Part shown: positions 22,489 through 32,762 of the stretch, one piece after another
Numbering within the stretch: position 1 is the stretch's first letter
Layout: each line of letters begins with the position of its first letter
NCBI GenBank assembly: GCA_023897205.1
Contig: JAHWDD010000003.1
Location: 1,987,665-2,051,664, forward strand
Reading direction: 5' to 3'
Length of the DNA: 64,000 nucleotides
DNA from: Exophiala sp. HKRS030
Lineage: Eukaryota > Ascomycota > Eurotiomycetes > Chaetothyriales > Herpotrichiellaceae
The notes under the pieces: model-generated
What the model saw: the letters and a program-made list of their open reading frames with translations, nothing else
Told to the model about the DNA's origin: nothing
Database searches by the model: none
Made by a program: the position numbers and the translations under genes

Positions 22489-25330
22489 TCAAAATACCAC
22501 GTTCAATACTTTGCCATTGCCGACAAGAATCACCCGCTTTCTCCTCTCCCAATCATTCTTCTCCGTCAGCCAAAGGCGGCCTTCATCCGTAGCAAGAATT
22601 GTCTCGAGGATCTCTGTTTCACGTTCTTCCTTTCCTATAGCCGCGGATTGATCAGGCCGGCGAGAAGGAATCTCTGTCGTAAATCGAAGTTTCCCGTTCA
22701 CCTGAACAGCACAGGTGATCAGTCGTTGGCGCGCTTTGAGGGCAGACTCTTGTTCTGGACTGATAACATCACTGGTCCAAATAACGTCAAATATACTTCC
22801 CATAGAGTCTTTCTTCGTAAGTTCTTCCCAGCACTCTTCTGCGAATGCTGGCGTGATTGGTGCCATCAATCTCAGAAGCGCGCGCATCACATGCTCTGCG
22901 ACTTGTGGGGTCAAGTTCTGAATCCCAACTTCATGCAGTTTATTTGTGAGTTTGGTAAGGTCAGAGATGGCGGTGTTCAGACTGTAAACATCCTTTTCAA
23001 AGGTATTCTGAATATTACGACTTGTACTCAGCGCAAGGAGCAGGATGTCAGCATCGCTGTTTACCAACTTGCTCACGTCGAATGCATCGTTTGCACCGAT
23101 AAGACTCGAGGAGAAATCCCGTACAGAAAGATCTTTAACGAGACGTTTGACACGACCAAGCCATCTCTGGATGCCGATGATCTTCTCTTCGTCCCATTGC
23201 AGCACTTCACTGACAGGAGCCGCAAAAAGGATATGGGCTCGCAAGGTGTCGGCTCCGTACTTCTCGATAGCAGCTGTTGGATCGACGCCATTATGTTTAC
23301 TCTTCGACATCTTCTCAAAGGTGACATTGGGGACTTTTCCCGTCGTTTTCATGACAATAAGATCCCCATCAACTGCAAGTTCTCCCGGAAGGAGGAATCG
23401 ACCAGTTTCTGGATCCGAAAAGGTTTTTCCATGTACCATGCCCTGAGCTACGAGTCGTTGAAAAGGCTCTTGTCTTCCACGTTCTTGCGTCATCAGACCT
23501 TCCTGGCAAAGGAACTTGTAGACAAAGCGAGCATAGAGTAGATGGAGAATCGCATGCTCAACACCGCCAATATACGTGTCAACGGGTAGCGTGTTGCGTG
23601 CTGAATTTTGGGAACAAAGCTCATGTTCATTTTGAGGATCAGGAAAACGTATGAAATACCAAGAAGAGTCAACGAAAGTATCCATGGTATCTGTCTCTCG
23701 CCGAGCTGGCTTTTGGCATTTGGGGCACACACAATTGACCCATTCTTCAATCTTGTCAAGAGGATTGCCTGGCTGGCCTTTGACAGACGACACCAAGGGT
23801 GGAAGTACCACAGGAAGATCTTCCTCCGGTACAGGAACGATGCCGCAACTGGGGCAATGGACGATAGGTATAGGGGTGCCCCAGTACCTTTGTCGACTTA
23901 CAAGCCAGTCGCGGAGTTTCCATGTTTCGAACGGTTCCGCGAGGTTGCGCTCCTGCAGGTCGCCAACGATCTTTATGCCTGCAGCTTGACTTTCCATCCC
24001 GGCATAAGGGCCACAGGCCGACGTCAATGTACCGTGGTTGGTGAAGGCCTCGGAGAGGTCATGAGGAAGAGTATAAAGCGTTTCCACCTCACCATTCGAT
24101 CGCGCCACAACTACTGGGATGGGATCCGAAGGTCGATGTAACTTCCAAAAGCTGAGATCCCTTGTATCATGGGCAGGCACACCCATAACAGCACCCTCCC
24201 CATAGTCTTCTAAAACATATGGCGCGGTGAATACCGGTAGGTTTTCTTGGGACAAGGGATGGATCGCTTTCAATGGCAACTCAAAGCCTTCTTTCGTGTC
24301 CGGTGGAAAGGAAGCTCTCTTGTCTAAGAATCGCTGCAGTTCGGCATTCTGGGCAGCCAGTTGCTGTACGAGAGGATGGCTCATGGACAAGGCGAGATAT
24401 TTCACTCCGTACAACGTATCGGGGCGTGTGGTAAACACACGAGCTGAAGTCGATACACCAGCTTCATTCTTGAGTTCGAATTGGATGCGAGCTCCAGTAG
24501 AACGGCCAAGCCAATTACGTTGTTGTGAGACGACTCTTTCGGGCCATTTACCGCCCTCAGACAGGTATTCAAGGTCTTGCAGCAAGGCTTCTTTGAATTC
24601 AGTAATGCGGAAGAACCACTGGCGAAGCTTGACTTGCTGCACAAGTGCCCCAGATCTCCACGATCGCCCGTTGCTGTCAACCTGTTCATTTGCAAGGACG
24701 GTTTTATCCACTGGATCATAGTTGACAAGAGCCTCAGCTTGGTATGCTAAACCACGGTGAAACAGCTTCAAGAATATACGCTGCGTGTGCTTGTAGAACT
24801 GAGGCGAACATGTAGATATTTCCTACCAACAGAGCAATCAGCACTATGTACATGGTCCTAGATTCTTGACATACCGCATCCCAATCGAAGCTGGTATTCA
24901 TGCTCTTGAGCTGTTGTTTCATCTTTGTTATGTTCTGTTCAGTCCACACTGCAGGATCGACCCCACGCTCAATTGCAGCATTCTCAGCCGGTAAACCAAA
25001 GGCATCCCAGCCCGTGGGGTGTAAAACATGATCACCTCGCATCCGTCGATATCGTGCGATTACATCTGAGATTGTATAGACTCGAAGATGGCCCATATGC
25101 AGCGAGCCTGAAGGATAGGCAAACATAGGGAGGACATAATATTTGTGAGACTTCCTCCTCGGACGCTGCCCTTGGGCTTGCTCTGCCCATCTTTGCTGCC
25201 ATTTGGAATCAATGGCTCTAAAGTCGAGACGGCCTGTATCCGGGGATGAAGTCAGACAGGGTGAAGAGGTGCTGAAGGCGCGGGCATAATTCAGCCGCCT
25301 TGCATTTCTGAAGCTCAGGCACTTCCTCAT
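22489..25330 (-). CDS. Leucyl-tRNA synthetase, mitochondrial
   Basis: A class I aminoacyl-tRNA synthetase of the bacterial/organellar LeuRS type (yeast Nam2). Two exons (25330-24875, 24822-22489) with a 53-nt intron give about 930 residues; the junction [21 protein letters not shown] is a family hallmark. The HIGH-type motif appears as HMGH (about 78-81) and the KMSKS loop as [11 protein letters not shown] (about 656-660). The CP1 editing domain carries [15 protein letters not shown] and the zinc-like [12 protein letters not shown] cysteines. The N-terminus [23 protein letters not shown] is a mitochondrial presequence. The C-terminus ends [14 protein letters not shown], complete for the family. 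Yeast Nam2 also helps group I intron splicing; whether this one does is unknown. Confidence 0.94.
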
Positions 25331-26327
25331 CACCTCCGGACCTCTCCACGTTGTGTCAGTCTAGTTGTAGAACGAGCCTCATACGAAGCTCTGCGCAAAG
25401 CAATTATCTTCGACCGCAGCCAAACAAATTTCTCATGGCGGCATGATTTTCTAACCAGAAATGGTTAGAGGGCTGTGGAGAGGAAATGCAGCGAGAACGA
25501 GTCCTCATTCCAGGAAACGTCTACCACGTCTACTTTCTCATTAGTGCCCACCGACAATTGTTGACTTCTGATAAGAGACTACGCTGCATCTCAAGGATGA
25601 GTATATCCTCATGCATTCACTGCAATATCTGTCTGTGGTGCTGGAGGACGATCGTCCCTAGTCATCTACTCGCAATCCGGACTGACTCTTTTGTTGAGAG
25701 CCGACCTGACTTCCTGGGTAACTTGGATATACATACTGAGCTATAGTGAATCCGCCATCTGGACCAGGATCATTACCACCATGTGTCGAACGCGCTCTTG
25801 ACATAATTACCAATGGACCTTTTCTCGCGTTTGCATGGGCAGAGCCTTGTCCAGGACGCAATCAAGTCCAGCGCAGTGGCTGCAGACTACAGTTCCATGG
25901 ATGTCAGGGTCAGAACAGACCGTGTTAGTCTCCAGTCTTGCTGTTTGGCATGGCAACTTCCCGTCACATATACTTCACATGCCAATGTGCAGGCTGTGTT
26001 GGCATGCACGCTGCCTGGTGCCAATGTGAAAACAATGAACAATAGAAAATCTTCACTGGACTGTCAATAGTCTGATTCAAAGTGATGTTGGTGAGGTCCG
26101 GCAATAAGCGAGGAGAGGTGATCTGGCGACCTTCGAGCACCCTCCTACTTCTGGATCTGTTACATTTGAGACTGACAGTCCATTTCTCATCTCTTCTTTG
26201 ATTTACCACTGCTTCATTTCTTCTCCTGTCCTTTCATACCTTATCATCTTCTTGAACACCTTTCGCATTCATCCTTACATTGTTCTCTGCTTGCTAAACA
26301 ACAAAGAAACGCCAAATTCTTTCCAAC
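25331..26327. other. Divergent intergenic region
   Basis: About 1 kb between the divergent starts of LeuRS and the F-box-like gene. Only short, compositionally ordinary frames occur. A pyrimidine-rich stretch at about 26190-26280 precedes the F-box-like start and looks like a fungal leader. Confidence 0.45.
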
Positions 26328-28165
26328 ATGTCGCATTTGTCACATTATGGCCGTGATGGAGGTGTCATCAGTAAGATGTGCTGGGTATATAAGTATACGC
26401 TAGTCTGATAAGTCATACAGATTCCACACATTCTCCGATCTATCGTACACTTCCTTCAAAAGTGTGCCCATACACCTTGTCCTATCCTCCTACTCACCTT
26501 CTTGGTGCTCCTCAAGAGATTCGTGACCGCATATTCCAGCTCATCGATGAGGATATAGGCAACTCCTGCGCAAAGTCTCTTGAAAATCTTCCAATCACAG
26601 GCTACGAAGCATTGCCTCTTATCTGTAAGCAGTTGTACCTCGAGACCAGTACTACAAGCGACTGGTTGCCTCGCACTCGAATTGTACATCACAAGCAAGT
26701 CGGTCCGTTCTTGGACTGGGTTGTCTACAACACTCCAGCAATCCCCAAACTTCAAAGCCTGACCATTGAGCTACCGCATGATGGTTCGCCAACAATCTTC
26801 TCGCGTCTGGCAAAACTCCTTCAGCACGATCTTACTGGTCTCCAGGAGCTCAAGATCCTCGGCGTGGGTGCCGATTGCTACGGGGAAAAGACAAGTTGGA
26901 GAGATGAGAGATGTGGTAAGCACGATACTTCTACGAGCAAGACTAGCAGACGAAAGCTTTTGATCGAAGGTCAAGAATGGCAACGCAGAATTGCTGTAAT
27001 CAATAGTCTGCAATGGCTCTCAGACCTCGAAGTCTTGGTCATTGACCATTTCAACCTGCCCGTGACCCAGACACATGTACTTAAGAACAAGCAACGTCTC
27101 CGACGACTCCGCATAGGAGCTGATGCGCGATCAATTCTTCATGGTGAAATGCGTCCAACCCTCGGAGTTCTCGGCTACCCACTCAAGGAAAGCGCTCCGG
27201 CACTGAAGGAAGTCAACTTGTGCGCCAATGGTGTCTTGTCGGCGTACGGTATCATTGAGAAAGTAGCCGAAACATTGGAGAAATTCACCTACACCGTTCC
27301 CGACAGCTACTACCAAACATCCGGAAGGATCAATTTCCTGGGCGAAGCAAGCATGATCTTTGGTACTTTGGGTCGGAGGAGCAAAAAGCTCCGAGAATTG
27401 CGCGTCTGCATTCATGGTGGTGTCTATGAAATCCCAGCGCACGGTAATTTCATCATGAACTTCAAGCTCGCTCTGCAACGAATGTCGGCGCTGAAGGTGC
27501 TCGAAATGCACATCCACCTAGAGTCACAGTGGCTCGCATCAGAGTTTATTCAAGCTGTGCCGCCATCCGTGCAACGACTCTACATCTCTGACCAGTTTTT
27601 CTGTAGGAGCAGGGTCAATTTCACAAACATTCTCAGCTGGCATTGTTGTCTTCCTGGTCACGACGAAGAGATCGAAAAGAACTTGGACATTACAAAGGAG
27701 ATGGCGCGGGGGGACTTCATCTTACGCAATAATGACTTGGAATTCATTGAATACGAGTTCCATAGCAATCTGACCTCTGAGCAGCGATGTGAGCTACGCC
27801 GCTTTCTCAAACTGAATGGCAGGCTCCTTGAACGCAGTCGCAACAAGCAGCTTTGCATGGAAATGGGACAACGCATTCAGTATGCCATCTGTGAGGAGAC
27901 TGCATTGTCCAACGATGTGTGGGAAGATGCCGAATTGCTCCAGGAGTGGCAGTTACCCACTTTCGCAGAGGTCGATGCTATTCGGAAGGACTTGGAGCAG
28001 TGTGGTCTGAAAGACACCGATTACTTCGGTATGGAGGATAGCGCCCAAGCAATTTTCAACAAAGAACCCCCTACGAAGGCTATTGATCTATCACCAGTGT
28101 CTTACCCCCACATTGTGGTTGTCGAATCCGAAGGCGTAGGGTCTGAACACTGGCTAAGTGGTTGA
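26328..28165 (+). CDS. F-box-like/leucine-rich fungal protein of unknown role
   Basis: Two exons (26328-26370 and 26421-28165) encode about 595 residues. The first exon, MSHLSHYGRDGGVIS, joins through a 50-nt intron (GTAAGA, CATACAG) to NSTHSPIYRTLPSKV. A short F-box-like N-terminal unit (LLGAPQEIRDRIFQLIDE...ALPLICKQLYLET) is typical of a large group of fungal proteins that may recruit substrates to SCF ubiquitin ligases. The middle part has repeated leucine/isoleucine strands (LQSLTIELP, LQELKILGVG, LEVLVIDHFNLP, LKVLEMHIHL), suggesting an LRR-like solenoid. No substrate can be named. A TATA-like TATATAAG sits inside the intron (about 26385), so an alternative downstream start is conceivable. 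Confidence 0.72.
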
Positions 28166-28609
28166 TCGGGAAAAATCCTGGTATACGAGACTGGTGCTCA
28201 GCTATGCCGAGGGATAAGGTGAGGAAACTCGATGCTTTTGAGCGACTGCATCAACCATGGACAACTCTTCTGGAGTCATACTTTACGATCTAGGGGCGAG
28301 AACGCTCATGTCATTTGAGAATGGGTCATCTGGCTTCGGCAGCATGAGAGATACGACTAGGGCGGCCAGTAGAGTGATTTTTTCCGGGAGAAGGGTTTTG
28401 TTGACTTGATCAGAATGCAGAGTGCCACAAGGCGGTATCAATTGGTTATTATTTAGGTACTCAGCCTCGGGTAGTGCTGGTGTCCAGAGCAAAAAGTTCT
28501 TTACTTGAATTCAAGGGTACCGCTACCACGATTAGTAGGACAGGGTGCGAGGCTGCGCCAGGCTGACGAATCTAGTCTAGTGTAGTCACGTGACTGATTT
28601 CTCTGATTC
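28166..28609. other. bZIP gene promoter region
   Basis: About 440 bases between the F-box-like stop and the bZIP start. It contains GTCACGTGAC at 28585-28594. No gene is seen. Confidence 0.5.
28585..28594. promoter_or_regulatory. Perfect palindrome GTCACGTGAC with E-box core
   Basis: A ten-base perfect palindrome with a CACGTG core, ending 15 nt before the predicted bZIP ATG. Cores of this kind bind bHLH and some bZIP proteins. Its closeness to the ATG means either a very short leader or a true start further downstream (28712). Confidence 0.55.
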
Positions 28610-30301
28610 ATGAAGGCAGCAACAGCGCCAAAATTTGAATCGGCTCGCCTCGTCAGTGGTCCCGGCATTGCCAGCCCAACCGTCTACAGTCAGCCTAGCG
28701 AGTCAGTAATCATGCAGCATGACTTGAATACCTCAAGCACATCTTCGCCAGCAGGCAACGGCAATGGTTTCCCTCCCTCACCGCCTCAGGTAGGCCGGAA
28801 GAGAAAGGCACCCTCTGCTGGTTCGCGAGGTGTGGCAAGCCTCACCCCCGAACAACTCGCCAAAAAGCGCGCAAACGACCGTGAGGCACAGAGGGCGATA
28901 AGAGAACGGACGAAGCAGCAGATTGAGACTCTCGAGCATAGGATACAAGAGTTGACATCACAGCAGCCTTACCAAGAGTTACAGGCGGTCATCCGACAGA
29001 AGGATGCGATACAGGCCGAGAACGATGAGATCAGAAGGCGGCTCGCCTCGGTCATGTCTATTATCCAACCTATCGTTGGAGCCCAAGGACTGACAGGTAG
29101 TGATTGCCCTGATACCAAAAGACTGGACTTTATTGACAAGTTTCACGCAGACCTTGCAACGGCGGCACAACACAATGTACAGACTGCGCTAGGTCAGCAA
29201 CCCGATGCGTTTCATCATAACAACATGCCAGCCTCGGATCCCTACTTGAACGGTCAGCAAGGTGGCCGGCAATTCACGACGTCTCCTAACATGTCTCATG
29301 GCCAGATGGACAATTCTGCATACCCATCGCCTTTTACGCAAGAAGAGCAAGGCAGTGATAACAACCGGGTATGGCCAGCATCGCGAGATGCTCTCACTCA
29401 CCAGCGCGATAATCTCCAGCGCGGACTCGAGCTAAATGAATCTGGAGAGCGTCTGTCTTTCAATTTTCTGCTGGATAGCTTGGGCCAAAGAACCTCGAAT
29501 CCAGCAATGCAACAGACAAGTTCGCCATCACGCCGTACCTCTGCTGCATATCCAGGTCCAGTTTCTGTCGTTTCCGAGAGCCAAATCCAGACACCTTGGA
29601 CGACACTTCCGAAGAACGTGGCACCCACATGCCCTCTCGATGGACTCCTCCTCAATTTCCTCCAAGCCCGTCAACGCGACAATTCAAGTCCTGACGCAGT
29701 CCTCAACCCTCATCCCTCTGTGACCTCACTGCTCAATCCATCGGGTGACCACCGGGTTGATCCAGTCTCGCAATTGATGGCAGATATCATCTCTAAATTC
29801 CCCAACATCTCCGAGTTGCCCGAGCGAGTAGGGACGCTCTTTTTGATGTTCATCCTGATGCGGTGGGAAATCAATCCAACACAGGAAAACTACGAACAGA
29901 TGCCCGAATGGATGCGACCTATCCCAGTACAACTGTTTACACCTCATCCAGCGTGGATCGACCACCTCCCTTGGCCACGTATGCGGGAAAGATTGGTTAT
30001 GAATTACCACGACTACCCGTTTGAGAACTGGTTTATTCCATTCACGTGTGATTTGAATGTGAACTGGCCTTACGATGATGTGGACTGTCTGCTATCAACC
30101 TCTGAAAAGGCCGAGCCTGTCATGAACCCGGTCTTTGAGCGACACATACGACGACTCGAGAACTGGTCAGTCGGTTCAAATTTTGCAGCGGCATTTCCGT
30201 CCCTGGTGGATACGACGAGACTGAATTTGAAGAATAGGAAGGATGGTAAAGCGGGAGGGAACAAGACGGGAATTGGTTCTAAGGGAACCACGCATCCATA
30301 G
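28610..30301 (+). CDS. bZIP transcription factor with DUF3425 domain
   Basis: A nuclear DNA-binding protein of 563 residues in one exon. A basic NLS-like cluster (GRKRKAP, about 62-68) precedes the bZIP region at about 83-146: basic part LAKKRANDREAQRAIRERTK, with N89 and R98 in the canonical NxxxxxxxxR register shifted slightly, then leucine-type heptads (IETLEHRIQELT...LQAVIRQKDAIQAENDEIRRRL). The middle is Gln/Ser/Asn-rich. The C-terminal third (about 345-510, CPLDGLLLNFLQARQRDN ... WIDHLPWPRMRERLV ... FENWFIPF) matches the DUF3425 domain common to fungal bZIP proteins. The alternative start is Met35 (28712). Targets are unknown. It converges on the aldolase-family gene. Confidence 0.9.
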   Translation: MKAATAPKFESARLVSGPGIASPTVYSQPSESVIMQHDLNTSSTSSPAGNGNGFPPSPPQVGRKRKAPSAGSRGVASLTPEQLAKKRANDREAQRAIRERTKQQIETLEHRIQELTSQQPYQELQAVIRQKDAIQAENDEIRRRLASVMSIIQPIVGAQGLTGSDCPDTKRLDFIDKFHADLATAAQHNVQTALGQQPDAFHHNNMPASDPYLNGQQGGRQFTTSPNMSHGQMDNSAYPSPFTQEEQGSDNNRVWPASRDALTHQRDNLQRGLELNESGERLSFNFLLDSLGQRTSNPAMQQTSSPSRRTSAAYPGPVSVVSESQIQTPWTTLPKNVAPTCPLDGLLLNFLQARQRDNSSPDAVLNPHPSVTSLLNPSGDHRVDPVSQLMADIISKFPNISELPERVGTLFLMFILMRWEINPTQENYEQMPEWMRPIPVQLFTPHPAWIDHLPWPRMRERLVMNYHDYPFENWFIPFTCDLNVNWPYDDVDCLLSTSEKAEPVMNPVFERHIRRLENWSVGSNFAAAFPSLVDTTRLNLKNRKDGKAGGNKTGIGSKGTTHP

Positions 30302-30718
30302 TCATAATTGACTTGAGGTGTACCACAAGGGGATTTTTGTTTGTCGTGGAAATGTACTCCGTACAGAGAGCATGATACCCATTGTGAGATGAGGAGTTTC
30401 GGTGTTATTTTTACAATTAGCTACCGTGGCTAGCTTGAGTAGATATCTACAGTACCTTGGCTTGTTACTCTGTGGGGTACTTTGGGTGTGGACACGATGT
30501 TATTGATTAGCAACATGGATATCCATACTATTTGAGAAATATAGACAGTCATAACGTGGTAACTTGTGTCCCTAGTAAAATGATATGTAACCAGCACAAG
30601 GTATGTACCACTGTTCCGATTCGAATTTGATTCATCTCCCGTTCGATTGGCTGGTCGTTTGCATCCGTTCTCCGTCGCCTGTCGTGCAAGTGCCGATGTC
30701 TACTTAGTTCCGAGGTCG
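30302..30718. other. Convergent 3' intergenic region
   Basis: Separates the bZIP stop from the aldolase-family stop. It contains one exact TACTCCGTA at 30355-30363. No gene is seen. Confidence 0.5.
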
Positions 30719-31785
30719 TTACTTCAAGAAGGCCCCTTTCGTCTTGGCCAGCTGTTCGTCGTAATAACCCTGAAAGGCCAACCAACCTTTTTCGTCGGTC
30801 CCGACCTGGGAGTAGCTGAACTCGGCCTCGTCGTCACTGATGAGCTTCTTCCGGTGGCCCGACCCGGCACTGGCGGCGTCGGCCAACAACTGGGCGTGGC
30901 AGGTCTTGTCGAGGCTGATGAACCAAAAGGCGGCGGCGTCGACCGTCTTTGCGCAGGTCAAGAGGCCGTGGTTCTGGAGGATGACCGCCTTGCCGTCCCC
31001 CAGGGCGGCCGCGATGCGCCTCCCTTCCTCCCGGTCCAACACGACCCCGCCGAAGTTGTCGTAGACCCCGTGGGACTTGTAGAACCGTAGGGCGTCCTGG
31101 GTCATCATGTCCAGGTGGCGACCAAAGACCGAAAAGGCCTTGCCGTAGACGCTGTGGGCGTGGCACGCGGCGTGGACGTCGGGTCTGGCCTTGTGGATCT
31201 CCGAGTGAATGGCGAAAGCCGCGGCGTTGATCTAAAGACAGGAACGACGAGGGGGTGAATATGTCTTTGTCGTATAGGTCGCCGGACAGGGATGGTGAGG
31301 TGGGAGTGGGTGTGAGTGGTAGGTGTCGGGAAAGAGAGGACGTACAGGTTCATCACCCATGACGACTTGACCATCTTCATTCACCAAGATCAAATCCGAA
31401 ACACAAATTTGTGAAAAGTGCATCGACAAAGGATTTAACCCTGAGGTTATATATATATATATATCGTTGATCAGAAGAATCAAATCTCGTATTTGTATAT
31501 TATGAAGAAGAAAAAAAAGGTTTCTCAAAACTCACAAAAATGATCGGTCAATATGGGATCACGGACACTGATGTGACCCGCCACACCTTCGTCGAAACCA
31601 CGGTCGGCAAAGACTCTGAAAGCCGCCGCCAGATGTTGTTTACGGTACAACCTCTCTTCCTCTAGAGACTCGTACTGAGGGGGGGCCCTGATCTTGAGGT
31701 TCTTACCCGAAACCGTCTTGCCGAGGGCTCCAACGGTACGGTTCTCCTTGGAGGACGAGTCGTAGACGTCCAGAGCAGGTGCCAT
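30719..31785 (-). CDS. Class II aldolase/adducin-family protein
   Basis: Three exons (31785-31536, 31440-31346, 31231-30719) encode about 285 residues. Splicing yields HFWLNPLSMHFSQICVSDLI and GDEP|INAAAFAIHSEIHKA, the expected family order. The zinc-ligand pair is in ACHAHSVYGKAFS and a further His in VILQNHGLLTCAKTVDAAAFW; an acidic residue in GGVVLDREEG fits the catalytic site. Family members include fuculose-phosphate aldolase and related lyases; fungal copies of this length are mostly uncharacterised, so no substrate is assigned. Exon 3 is strikingly G/C at third positions compared with the neighbouring bZIP gene. Intron 1 carries an AT dinucleotide repeat. Confidence 0.87.
31447..31464. 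repeat. (AT)n microsatellite in aldolase intron 1
   Basis: About nine AT units lie inside the 95-nt intron near its acceptor side (minus strand). Such a tract close to the branch region could vary between strains. Confidence 0.7.
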
Positions 31786-32762
31786 GATGATGATGGTGAT
31801 GATGGTGACGACGACGAAGATCTCTATACTTGTTCTCTTTATCGACTTCCGGTTCGTACTGAAGTAGAACAGTAGTAGTAGTAGTCAAGAGTGAATGATG
31901 GGTGGCGATTGCGATTGAGATTGCGAATATCCCCCCTCGTATATACTCCGTATGGTCTCCCATGAGATCGACTCCCCCCCCCCATAACTCCGACCCATCG
32001 GTACGGGAACAAAACTGCGGGGAAAAGATAAGCCGCAAGGAGTACGAATACATCAATCAATGGGGGAGTAAGAGGTATTAACGAGAAGTACTCCGTACTC
32101 CGTACTCGTAGCGAATTTATCCACCCGCAAAAAGTCATGTCGATCAATCTTTCCGACGGAAAGACCAGACCATGAGTTTGAATATCATTGGTACAAGCCC
32201 CCGGTCCTCACAACGATGAATGTCTTCTCGAAATACCCTTACCCCTCCTTGCTGATCTCCAAACCACTCTTACTCTAACGTCCATATGTTAACCGATGGG
32301 ATGCAGTCATTGTACACCAGTCACCCAGAAACCATCCAGAATACGAGACAACAACAACTCAAGAAACGATTCATATTTCAAAAGGCATATCATATCAGTT
32401 TCTATACCTTCACAAAGCTACTATCTCTCTTCATAATGGATGCTTCGTGCTTTGATTAAAGGGTTGAAAAGCCGAGTTGGTATCTCAATGAAATACTCAA
32501 TACTCTGTAGGTGAATTTAGAATATTATACTTGGACTTGAACCACCATTTTACAGTCAAGACATCCTTACTTCTTGTCTCAAAGTCTTGCCGCCTTTTCT
32601 GTACTAAGGGTGTTCTCCCGCGCCGCCTCTCAAGATTAGTGTTGTAAAGGTAAATAAGATGCTGCGTGGGTATCGTTATATGGCTGGAACGCTTGTCAAA
32701 GCAGTGTCTTGCCCACAATGAGCCGTGGGCATTTCCTTTTTCTCTCAAAATCCAAGCTGGAC
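31786..32762. other. Intergenic with trinucleotide run and TACTCCGTA copies
   Basis: An ATG/GTG trinucleotide run at 31786-31815 (ATGATGATGATGG-like on plus) abuts the aldolase start. TACTCCGTA is exact at 31944-31952, 32089-32097 and 32096-32104. No gene is supported. Confidence 0.5.
32089..32104. repeat. Two overlapping TACTCCGTA motifs
   Basis: The 9-mer occurs twice with a two-base overlap, mirroring the arrangement at 12919-12934 on the other strand. It is upstream of the aldolase-family gene. Confidence 0.6.

Noticed and set aside
31232..31528. Apparent independent gene inside the aldolase region
   Set aside because: Its recognisable part is exon 2 of the aldolase-family gene; the rest is intron.
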